Below are positions 28,001-35,159 of a stretch of 51,068 nucleotides of DNA, piece by piece; within the stretch, counting starts at the first letter, position 1; each line of letters opens with the position of its first letter. The notes beneath the pieces were generated by a model. It was not told the DNA's origin, made no database searches, and saw only the letters and a list, made by a program, of their open reading frames with translations. Position numbers and translations under genes: made by a program. This DNA is from Marinifilum caeruleilacunae (GTDB lineage Bacteria > Bacteroidota > Bacteroidia > Bacteroidales > Marinifilaceae), in the NCBI RefSeq assembly GCF_013141825.1, contig NZ_RZNH01000040.1, positions 1 to 51,068 on the forward strand. The letters run 5' to 3'.

Positions 28001-28289
28001 CTATTGGGGTAACTCTTCAAGAAACCCAGGTGCTTTAACTGTATACGATGCATCCTTTGTTAAGTTGAGAGAGCTTGCTTTAACTTATACTTTACCGAAG
28101 AAATTAGTAAGCGGTTTTGCTCAAAATGTTTCTCTTTCTCTAGTTGGAAGAAACTTGTGGATTATTCATAAGAATGTACCTTACGCTGATCCTGAATCAG
28201 GATTATCTTCTGGTTTGGCACAAGGTTACCTGTCTGGATCTTATCCAACGGTAAGAAGCTATGGATTTAATGTAAAGGTTGATTTTTAA
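25044..28289 (+). CDS. SusC/RagA-type TonB-dependent outer-membrane transporter (pair 2)
   Basis: This 1081-residue SusC-family transporter is TonB-driven and located in the outer membrane. The signal peptide ends near VFAQ (residue 22). A carboxypeptidase-regulatory-like domain follows (about 26-100), then DEVVVTALGI, a plug with VIRGNSSI, PLFVVDGVP and AIYGSRGANGVVMITTKKG (about 165-245), and a long barrel ending NVKVDF. The N-terminal 110 residues closely match the first SusC; from the plug on the two diverge, and this plug is of the common ALGITREKKALGYSV type. A calcium-like loop NGDGNDD occurs near residue 300. It has no STN domain. The partner susD lies 19 bp downstream. No catabolic enzyme is linked, so the substrate is unknown. 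Confidence 0.95.
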   Translation: MKKMIGLSVFLIFMGLQVVFAQSKQITGTVTNAEDGLGMPGVSVVIKGTTVGASTDIDGKYTIEASPENILMFSFVGMITQEITVGDKTVIDVVLETESIGMDEVVVTALGITREKKALGYSVTDLGGDEVTKVKQQNLVNSLSGKVAGVQIRQSNNFGGSTNMVIRGNSSIFGGNQPLFVVDGVPISGSTFNSAAQRGGSTGYDYGNALSDINPDDIANMSVLKGAAATAIYGSRGANGVVMITTKKGKKKKGLGISVNSGITIGKIDKETFAEYQTEYGAGYGPYYGSTGYFEDLDVNGDGNDDLVVPTYDDASYGARFSGQQVYHWDSFVPESANFGRAYEYKAAANSPVDFFETEVGYTNNVELTGGNEDGTFRLSYTNFHTNGILPNSKLNRNTVSFNGDYNVNPKLKVGVSANVSLQDTKGRNSTGYSDNLMSQMRQWWQVNVDVKAQEDIYKQTRKNYTWNHLASVGGDVLTGLYWDNPYWTRYENYQTDSRDRVYGNAFFIFDALDWLDITGRVSLDHYTSLREERRAVGSVAAPFGVLRTDEQSGYQRYEIGFTEVNYDLMANYNTDINEDLSLSGVVGMNIRDESTDRYQASTLGGLVVPNLYSLSNSVNTPSAPIETLEEKRVYGVYAQAILAYKDILYLDITNRVDKSSSLPKDENTYHYYSFAGSYLFSTHTDLPWLNHGKVRMSYATVGNDTSPLNVFDTYVKNDNFGKYTLFSYPNTKNNIDLKPEYTKEFEVGLETKMFNNRVGVDVSYYTKETEDMLIPVEVSKATGYSFNWVNAATVENKGIEVALYGSPVKTNEFTWDINVNWARNRNKVLDLYNDVENIVINSYQGGISINATKGQPLGTIRGTGFLFDDNGNKVVNSSGYYISQSDQIIGDQNPNWTGGISNTLSYKGVTLNFLIDIQQGGDVYSLDMHYGQGTGVLKHTAGLNELGNPKRDPVADGGGILNPGVTEDGSVNTTRARADYYGGAYYWGNSSRNPGALTVYDASFVKLRELALTYTLPKKLVSGFAQNVSLSLVGRNLWIIHKNVPYADPESGLSSGLAQGYLSGSYPTVRSYGFNVKVDF

Positions 28290-28308
28290 TTGATAATTGT
28301 AGAAAGAA

Positions 28309-29763
28309 ATGAAAAAATATATATATAAATTAAGTATTCTGTTTCTTGCCGTTGCAATGGTTGGTTGTTCAAACCTTGACGACGAGCTGGAAGAAATAAA
28401 CATCGACAAGAAGAATCCTTCTGAGGTGCCAGGTGAACCATTGTTTACTAATGGTGCTAGAGATATGTTTGATTTACTACTAGAGACCAATGTGAATAGA
28501 AATGTATTCAGACTTTATTCTCAGTACTGGGCTCAAACCACTTATCCAGACGAAAGTCAGTACAACCAGGTTACCAGAAATATTCCTGATAACATGTGGA
28601 GAATTTTGTATCGAAATACCTTAAAGGATATTACTGGTGCGCGAGAAATAATTTCTCAACAAGAGACAGTTACTGCTTCAGAAGAGGCTGTTAAGAATAA
28701 CAAACTAGCTGTTATTACTATTGTTGAGACATTTGCTTACGCTACTTTAGTTGATATTTTTGGTAATGTACCATTTACAGATGCTTTGGATGTTTCTAAT
28801 CCATCTCCATCTTACGATGATGCAGCTACTATTTATTCAACCATTATGAGCAATTTGGATGCCGCTATTACAGCAATCAATCAAGCAGAAGCTGGTTTTG
28901 CAGATCAGGATCCAATTTACGATGGTGATATGGCGATGTGGTATAAAATGGCTAACTCACTAAAACTTCGCATGGCTTTGAGATTGGCAGATGTGAATGC
29001 ATCAACAGCTCAAACAATGGCCGAGCAAGCTGCTGCTAACGTAATTAGTGCAAATAGTGAAAACTTTACAATTGCCTATACCAACTCTTCTCCAAATACA
29101 CATCCATTATGGGTTGATTTGGTTCAGAGTGGTCGTAACGACTTTGTTCCATCAAATGTTTTGGTTGATGTAATGAACGGAATCAATGACCCTCGTAGAG
29201 CGGTATATTTTACCTTGTTTGAAGGTGCTTACTCAGGTGGAATTTATGGATCGGCAAATGCTGCATCTGGATTCTCTCAGATTGGGGACTTTTTCAAAGA
29301 GCCTGATTTACCAGGAACTTTGTTATCATATGCAGAGGTAGAATTCTTATTGGCAGAAGCTGCAGCACGTGGTTATAGTGTTGGTGGTACTGTTGAATCA
29401 CATTATGAGGCTGGTATTAGAGCTTCAATGGACGAATATGGAATTAGTACAGTTGATGCTGATGCATATTTGTTGGAAGCTGATGTTGCTTATGCTACTG
29501 CAGCAGGCGATTGGAAGCAAAAAATTGGTACTCAGAAATGGTTAGCCATGTATAATCTTCCTTTCGAAGGTTGGACAACTTGGAGATTGCTTGATTTTAC
29601 AGGAATTTTCCAGGCACCAGAAGGCTTAACATTAGGTGATATTCCAGTTAGATTTATTTATCCTATCGAAGAAGCTACCTTGAATGGAGCTCAGTATGAC
29701 GCTGCAGCTTCGGCAATTGGTGGTGATTTGAAATCAACCAAGTTGTTCTGGGATGTAAACTAG
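28309..29763 (+). CDS. SusD-like nutrient-binding lipoprotein, second SusD subfamily (pair 2)
   Basis: This 484-residue outer-membrane lipoprotein belongs to the SusD_2-like branch of SusD/RagB proteins and partners the SusC upstream. The lipobox is AMVGC with Cys20, followed by SNLDDELEE, an acidic surface-export-like stretch. Branch-typical features are the early QYWAQTTYPDESQY (about residues 71-84), the VDIFGNVPFTDAL motif (about 148-160), MWYKMANSLKLRMALR (about 209-224) and LLSYAEVEFLLAEAAARG (about 345-362). The C-terminus has NLPFEGWTTWRLLDF and IPVRFIYPI. It differs clearly from the SusD of pair 1, so the pairs did not arise by simple duplication of a whole unit. The ligand is unknown. 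Confidence 0.92.
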   Translation: MKKYIYKLSILFLAVAMVGCSNLDDELEEINIDKKNPSEVPGEPLFTNGARDMFDLLLETNVNRNVFRLYSQYWAQTTYPDESQYNQVTRNIPDNMWRILYRNTLKDITGAREIISQQETVTASEEAVKNNKLAVITIVETFAYATLVDIFGNVPFTDALDVSNPSPSYDDAATIYSTIMSNLDAAITAINQAEAGFADQDPIYDGDMAMWYKMANSLKLRMALRLADVNASTAQTMAEQAAANVISANSENFTIAYTNSSPNTHPLWVDLVQSGRNDFVPSNVLVDVMNGINDPRRAVYFTLFEGAYSGGIYGSANAASGFSQIGDFFKEPDLPGTLLSYAEVEFLLAEAAARGYSVGGTVESHYEAGIRASMDEYGISTVDADAYLLEADVAYATAAGDWKQKIGTQKWLAMYNLPFEGWTTWRLLDFTGIFQAPEGLTLGDIPVRFIYPIEEATLNGAQYDAAASAIGGDLKSTKLFWDVN

Positions 29764-29786
29764 TAACTGAATAAACTGTATAATAC

Positions 29787-29818
29787 AAAGAGGCTGCTGT
29801 AAAGTGGCCTCTTTTTTT
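29787..29818 (+). terminator. Rho-independent terminator after susCD pair 2
   Basis: AAAGAGGC (29787-29795) pairs with GCCTCTTT (29807-29814) across a loop of about 11 nt and is followed by a T run. It lies 24 bp past the stop codon. Confidence 0.8.
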
Positions 29819-29947
29819 GGGTTACGATCTAAGTTTAAATAGTTTGCAAGAGGCTCAAACATTAGTGCAATCAATCACAGACAGGAGGGTAAAAACAAAA
29901 TTGTTAGCTTGATATGAGCCTTGCGAGAGTCGTAACAAGAATAAAAA

Positions 29948-29973
29948 AAAGGCTGATGTTAAAATCAGCCTTT
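29948..29973 (-). terminator. Rho-independent terminator of the exported hypothetical protein
   Basis: AAAGGCTGAT (29948-29957) pairs with ATCAGCCTTT (29964-29973). On the minus strand a run of T follows. It lies 19 bp beyond the stop codon of the gene ending at 29992. Confidence 0.85.
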
Positions 29974-29991
29974 GTTATGAGATTAGAATGA

Positions 29992-30714
29992 TCAATTTAA
30001 CTCGTTGTAATAATTAATAATTCTGGTGATATCTTCCAGTTTAGAAGCTTTTAACTTGTTGACATTCATAAATGCTAAAACTTCTTCTTTTTTATCATAT
30101 AATACATTGATCAAATCTTTCTTGTTATCAATCAATATCGCATTTGTGCTGCCTTCTTGTTTTAAGTAAAAGGAGATGGGTTCCTGTTTGAATTTTGGAG
30201 GTTTGTACTCAACATAGCCGCTTGCTGGTTTTGCCTTCACATAAAGAACCGAAGCCTTGCTGTACAGTGTTACTTTACCATCTGATTGAATCTGAAAATA
30301 GCCCAATTTTTCTCCTTCCTTTGTTTTAAATACAAGCCTTTCATATATCTTGTCCTTAATCTTTACATACAATAAAGGAAACTGATTGGAAAGTTCATAG
30401 GCTAAATCGTCCTTTTTAAATTCGATAATATCTTTATAATTGTTATATCGAAGCATTAAGCCTGAATAAAGCAAGCTGTCTTTACTGATCACAAAACCTT
30501 TCTCAAAATATTTATGAATATACGGACTTCCCTTAATGGTTTCGTATTCATTCACATCCATCACTTTAGAAGTTTTGACTTGATTGTACAATTTTACTAA
30601 AGATGGTGCGTAAAGGTTAAGGTTGTCGTAAAGCCGTATCGAACTACGTTGAGCTTGAGCACTGCTAGCCATAATGCATAAGCTTAGGCTTATTAAAATA
30701 AAATACTTTTTCAT
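29992..30714 (-). CDS. Exported protein of unknown function
   Basis: I do not recognise this 240-residue protein. It begins with a clear Sec signal peptide (MKKYFILISLSLCIMASSAQAQ, cleavage after about residue 22). The mature part is mixed alpha/beta with many Lys and Tyr. It contains a segment resembling DKIYERLVFKTKEGEKLGYFQI (about 107-128) and ends in a helical tail with KKEEVLAFMNVNKLKASKLEDI. There are no cysteines in the mature part and no lipobox, so it is likely periplasmic. It follows the TonB-dependent receptor gene after about 109 bp on the same strand and may be co-transcribed with it, although no shared function can be claimed. Confidence 0.65.
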   Translation of the reverse strand: MKKYFILISLSLCIMASSAQAQRSSIRLYDNLNLYAPSLVKLYNQVKTSKVMDVNEYETIKGSPYIHKYFEKGFVISKDSLLYSGLMLRYNNYKDIIEFKKDDLAYELSNQFPLLYVKIKDKIYERLVFKTKEGEKLGYFQIQSDGKVTLYSKASVLYVKAKPASGYVEYKPPKFKQEPISFYLKQEGSTNAILIDNKKDLINVLYDKKEEVLAFMNVNKLKASKLEDITRIINYYNELN

Positions 30715-30823
30715 ATTGACATGCTTTTGTTAGTAGTAGTAAATTTAAACAAAATATGTCAATAAACAGGTAATTTGTTTTTGTAATGAGTTATAAGTCA
30801 ATTGATATGGATAGATTGCTTGC

Positions 30824-33214
30824 TTAGAATGAACTGCTAAGTCCAATAATGAAATTTCGTCCGACTCCTGCTATACCCGATGAGTAAGGGCGATATCGTT
30901 TATCAAATACATTTTCAATTGAAAAATTCAGATGAAAGGTTTTTGAAAGTTGATAGGAGTTCCTCCAATTTACAATAAACCAATCCGGGGAGTAAGGATT
31001 TCCATCCTGATCTTTGGCATAAAGATATGCTTTGTCCTTTTCAACCTCTGCGAGCTCTTTATAGGATATTTCTCCATTGTACTCAAGCTCTATACCCGAA
31101 TTGAAATGATTGGCCTTATAATCCAGTTTAAATGATCCAAACATGGGTGGAATATGGCGAACAGAACTTCCATCTTTATATTCTCCATTGCTGTAATTCC
31201 AATTGGCTGTGGCCGAAAGGTGTTGACTTATTTTTGCGATAAGCTGTATGTTGGCACCCCAAACCTTAGCATTGTCAGCATTCACAATGGCTTGTACTTC
31301 ACTTTCAACTCCATCGTAAATAATGGTGTTCTCTCCACCAAAACTATAATCACCACGTATCATAGCATTATCCAGAAATGAATAAAAGGTGTTGAAGTCA
31401 ATAAAAAATAGCTGGTTAAAGTTTCTACTGATGTTGAAATCAAAACTATAAATGTACTCTGGCTTCAAGTCATTATTAGGAACCACAACTTTTCCTGGTT
31501 CCGAATCAAATACCTTTCCAATGTCATCGATATTAGGAGCTCTAAAGCCAGAACTTGCATTTACTTTTAGGTTCCATCCCGAATCGGAGTTGTATGCAAG
31601 TCCAATGCCTCCGTTTAATGCTCCTGTTGATAAATCAAGGTCAGAAAAAGGAAAATCGTAAAAAGTGTTATCAAGTTTTGAGTTAATCCAAATGTGAGAA
31701 TATCGGAGACCGCCATTTAAAACCCATTTGGAATTCAACTTGTGCTTTAAATTTGCATAAAAGGCTGCACTTGTATGTTGCGATTTGTCGGGATACCTAC
31801 TTGCAATTTCTTCTTTTTCTCCTGTTTCTATATTTTCGCTAAAACCCTTCGATCGTAACCTGTTGTGTGTAATTTCAGAACCCCAGAAAAGGTGAGTAGC
31901 ATTTGAAAGTTTCTTTTCAGCATCAGCATTTACAGAGTAGATATGCAATTTTTCACTACGGTTTCTTTGGGTTGCAGATTCAAACTTGCGATCGTGTCTG
32001 CTTTCCTTATAATTTTGATATGCAGTATTAACTTTAAAAGTATCGTAAATGGAAGTGGATTTTTTCAATGCAAGCTGAAAACTATGCATCTGCAGTTCTT
32101 GCGGACCGTAATACCATTCAGCATATTTTAAATTGTCACCACTGTACTGAATCAGTCTGTCATATCTCGGAATATCAGAACTGGTAGTGTAATGAAATCC
32201 ATATTGTAATTCTGTATTTTCCGAAGCTTTATAACGAAGTTTTTGCACAAGGTTAAACTGGTTGTATCCAGTTTGTTTTTGGATTTCTGGATCTGAGTTG
32301 TCAATGATCTTATCTTCACCATTCTCTCTAATCACATATTGTTTTCTCAGGTAATCATCCGGACCATGACTTCCCATTTTCTGATCGTCGAAATCGCTAT
32401 AGGTGATGCTTCCGGCCAGACTTAATTTTTCTTTGCCATAATTGTATGAAATATGGTTCATAATTTCGTTATTGGCCGACGAATAACGGTTTTTATACCT
32501 AAAGCTAATGTTCGACTTGCCAGAGGTAGAGAAAAGTGGTTTAATCGTATGAAAATCCATAACACCACCAATGGCATCGCTACCATAAATTATGGAGCCA
32601 GGTCCTAATATTACCTCGGCAGACTCAAGGCTGTTTGCATCAATATTAATTACATTCTGCAAATTTCCACTTCGGTATATTGCATTGTTTAAGCGTACAC
32701 CGTCCAGCACCAATAGTACCCTGTTTGCAGCAAATCCTCTAATCATTGGACTTCCTCCTCCCAATTGACTTTTCTGTATGTACACCTGGTTGCAGGATTT
32801 TAACAGATCAGCAGATGTTTGAGATGTGGAGTGTACGATTTCATTTTTTTCAATTCGGTGTACTTTTAAAGGTACTTCCTTAATGTTTTGCTCCCATTTG
32901 TTTGCCGAAACAACAACTTCCTGTATGGGGAAAATATTAGATTTTAATTTTATGATGAAGTTAAGTTGTTGAATGACAGAATAATTTAGCTCCAAGTTTT
33001 CATAGGATGGATGTTGAAAATAAATCACTCCATTATGTGTGAAGGATGCAATATCAGCAGTCCCTGATTTATCTGATAGAATCGAATTGTGCGAATCGAA
33101 GATGTACACATTTTCAATGGGTTTATTGGTTTCTGAATCAACAATTTTTAATTGTTGAGCGAAGCAGAAATTTGCCAATATTAGTAGAGTTGATAAGGTC
33201 AGAAGGCGAATCAT
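30824..33214 (-). CDS. TonB-dependent outer-membrane receptor
   Basis: This 796-residue TonB-dependent receptor differs from SusC: it is shorter and has no SusD partner. I take the ATG at 33214 as start because it begins the signal peptide (MIRLLTLSTLLILANFCFAQ). The longer frame from a TTG at 33241 would add nine residues in front of it. A short carboxypeptidase-like domain (LKIVDSETNKPIENVYI) leads into IQEVVVSANKWEQNIKEVPLKV (TonB-box region) and a plug with GSPMIRGFAANRVLLVLDGVRLNNAIYR and AEVILGPGSIIYGSDAIGG. The barrel ends with NVFDKRYRPYSSGIAGVGRNFIIGLSSSF-type strands and a terminal Phe. The plug resembles receptors for cobalamin, haem and siderophores, but no transport genes nearby define the substrate. 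Confidence 0.92.
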   Translation of the reverse strand: MIRLLTLSTLLILANFCFAQQLKIVDSETNKPIENVYIFDSHNSILSDKSGTADIASFTHNGVIYFQHPSYENLELNYSVIQQLNFIIKLKSNIFPIQEVVVSANKWEQNIKEVPLKVHRIEKNEIVHSTSQTSADLLKSCNQVYIQKSQLGGGSPMIRGFAANRVLLVLDGVRLNNAIYRSGNLQNVINIDANSLESAEVILGPGSIIYGSDAIGGVMDFHTIKPLFSTSGKSNISFRYKNRYSSANNEIMNHISYNYGKEKLSLAGSITYSDFDDQKMGSHGPDDYLRKQYVIRENGEDKIIDNSDPEIQKQTGYNQFNLVQKLRYKASENTELQYGFHYTTSSDIPRYDRLIQYSGDNLKYAEWYYGPQELQMHSFQLALKKSTSIYDTFKVNTAYQNYKESRHDRKFESATQRNRSEKLHIYSVNADAEKKLSNATHLFWGSEITHNRLRSKGFSENIETGEKEEIASRYPDKSQHTSAAFYANLKHKLNSKWVLNGGLRYSHIWINSKLDNTFYDFPFSDLDLSTGALNGGIGLAYNSDSGWNLKVNASSGFRAPNIDDIGKVFDSEPGKVVVPNNDLKPEYIYSFDFNISRNFNQLFFIDFNTFYSFLDNAMIRGDYSFGGENTIIYDGVESEVQAIVNADNAKVWGANIQLIAKISQHLSATANWNYSNGEYKDGSSVRHIPPMFGSFKLDYKANHFNSGIELEYNGEISYKELAEVEKDKAYLYAKDQDGNPYSPDWFIVNWRNSYQLSKTFHLNFSIENVFDKRYRPYSSGIAGVGRNFIIGLSSSF

Positions 33215-33274
33215 GTATTGTTGCTTAAAGAGAAAGTTCAAATATATGATTAATATTTTACTTCAGGAACGAAA

Positions 33275-33297
33275 AAAGGCATCTCTAAGATGCCTTT
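33275..33297 (-). terminator. Rho-independent terminator of the M49-like gene
   Basis: AAAGGCATCT (33275-33284) pairs with AGATGCCTTT (33288-33297) with a 3-nt loop. On the minus strand T residues follow. It lies 26 bp beyond the stop at 33323 and ahead of the TonB receptor gene. Confidence 0.82.
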
Positions 33298-33322
33298 CAA
33301 TTGAACTTTTATTGAAGCGTTT

Positions 33323-34972
33323 TTATTTTTCTGCGATGATTACTTTTTCACCCTGATCGTAAATTAAATCTTTAGGAATTTTAGCTCGTTGAATTCGATA
33401 TAAATCTTGTAGCAATTCATTTCGAATATATCCTTTGTCTTTGATTAATTTATCGGCAGCGGCATAATCGCCAGTGGCTTGTATTTCGAGAACCATTTTG
33501 GCCAACGACTCGGTGGCTTTTTTCATTTTGTAATCATTAATTTTATAAGTTCCCGTTTTCGGATTGTACTTGAAAGCCTCTTGTTCTTCAAAGTAATAGA
33601 ATCGAATCATGTTTGCTACACCTTGTGCGTCGGTCACTCCAAATCGAATCGATCTAAATACATCAGCCATATAGGTAACATAGTTGTCGAGCATTTCAAT
33701 TCCTTCAATTTGTCTCATGTCATGCACCTGATTTAACAAGTACATTCGTAGCACATCATTTTTCAATTCATTAATTACATTGTGATGTTCCTTTAATGCA
33801 TCTTTAACATCGCCATTGCCATTTATGGTACTGGTCATATCAATTCCACCAGTAAGCTCAAAAAAGATTGTATTTAAGAAGAACGACTCGAAGTTTACAT
33901 TCTTACGTTGTTTTTCATCGATTACCAATTCGCTGATTGGGTTCAATATTTTATCGAATTTTGCCTGCATTACATTCTTAAAGTATACTCTCTTTACATC
34001 GGAGCCATTATTACCAACCGGAAGGTTTAAACCTATGAGTTTATTACCGGCATTGCAATGTCCCGAATTGTACAACACATTATAAATGGATAAATTGGCT
34101 TCACTGCTCGAAGTTTCGGCCTTGTATTTTTCGGTTAAAGGCAGGTTTTGCTGCAGGAATGGCATTAATGCAGCATATTTCGATACATTCTTGGTGCAGT
34201 CATTATCTCTTAATAGGATAAATGCACCATAGGAATACTTGGTCCAAATTAAATTGTCTTCTGTATTCACAATAGGTCCGGCAATAAAATCAAGCTCATT
34301 ATCGGTAAGGTTCAGCCAAAGCTTGTCGCTCTCCACAAAATTATCCGAAACTAAATCGGCAGCCCGCTGTTCCAGGTAGGCTTTAAAATCTTCTTTTTCG
34401 GCCATTGCCGCAGCTTGCTTTAAATGATTTGCAGCAATCTGCAACTGGCTTTGATAGGCTTTGCTAAAAGGAATAACTTGTAATTTGCCACTGGCATCTC
34501 TTTCAATTTTAGTAAACGGACTGTACTTGTCATCATTATTTAACTGAAAGAACTCTTCCTGGTTGATATCTGCAGGAAAGAAACCAATGCCCAATGGTCG
34601 AGGAGGGAAGTCTTCGGTAAATGGTTTAAAGCCATCCAAACGATCCCACGGACCGTAATTAATTTTAGCATACTGTTTCATGTCAGGATCAGTAATGCTT
34701 TCCAGAAGTGCATTTTTATTACCGTATGCCTGCAGCCAGTACAGTTCATCGATGGCATCAGCAGCTTTAATCAAGTGGGAAAATAGTTTAATCTGATCGG
34801 CTGAGAGAGAGGTAAGATCTGCCGATAATTTTACTTCGGCATAGTTGGCTAATTTTCTTTGTATCACTGTATCCGAAGCTTTCTTTTCAACGGCCTTCTT
34901 TTCTGGTTGGCAAGAAACTACAAATACAATTGATATTAACAATCCAATTAAAAATATGCTATTTCGTATCAT
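33323..34972 (-). CDS. M49 (dipeptidyl peptidase III)-like lipoprotein, probably inactive
   Basis: This 549-residue protein resembles the short bacterial dipeptidyl peptidase III-like family. It has the conserved-looking blocks NYGPWDRLDGFKPF (about residues 105-118), GLNLPVGNN, FKNVMQAKFDKILNPISE (about 331-348) and the INGNGDVKDALKEHH block. In active members the zinc site is HExxH or HExxxH plus a later EE-x-(K/R)-A-(D/E). Here the first motif reads F371-E-L-T-G375-G, so both zinc His positions are lost. The Glu372 base position and Glu402 (NELKND) remain. The residues are directly visible; their alignment to the motif is by recall. It has a lipoprotein signal (FVVSC, Cys21). It is likely a pseudo-peptidase acting as a binding or scaffold protein. 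It is transcribed alone or with pgpH upstream (187-bp gap). Confidence 0.75.
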   Translation of the reverse strand: MIRNSIFLIGLLISIVFVVSCQPEKKAVEKKASDTVIQRKLANYAEVKLSADLTSLSADQIKLFSHLIKAADAIDELYWLQAYGNKNALLESITDPDMKQYAKINYGPWDRLDGFKPFTEDFPPRPLGIGFFPADINQEEFFQLNNDDKYSPFTKIERDASGKLQVIPFSKAYQSQLQIAANHLKQAAAMAEKEDFKAYLEQRAADLVSDNFVESDKLWLNLTDNELDFIAGPIVNTEDNLIWTKYSYGAFILLRDNDCTKNVSKYAALMPFLQQNLPLTEKYKAETSSSEANLSIYNVLYNSGHCNAGNKLIGLNLPVGNNGSDVKRVYFKNVMQAKFDKILNPISELVIDEKQRKNVNFESFFLNTIFFELTGGIDMTSTINGNGDVKDALKEHHNVINELKNDVLRMYLLNQVHDMRQIEGIEMLDNYVTYMADVFRSIRFGVTDAQGVANMIRFYYFEEQEAFKYNPKTGTYKINDYKMKKATESLAKMVLEIQATGDYAAADKLIKDKGYIRNELLQDLYRIQRAKIPKDLIYDQGEKVIIAEK

Positions 34973-35159
34973 AATAGTAGGGTTTTAGATGAAGATGATG
35001 TAATCAGATGGTTTTATATCGTATCAATATCTGTCGAAATCTAAATCCTGTTAAGGAAGTGGGTCACACTCTATAAGTTACGAAAAATACTTGCTCAAAA
35101 AAAATGGAATCCGCCACTTGCAAATCCCATTTTCTCCAATAATTATTAATATTATCAAT

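Noticed and set aside
20083-28289. Invertible SusC shufflon
   Set aside because: Both SusC genes point the same way, there are no inverted recombination sites around them and no invertase is adjacent; the integrase lies over 20 kb away.
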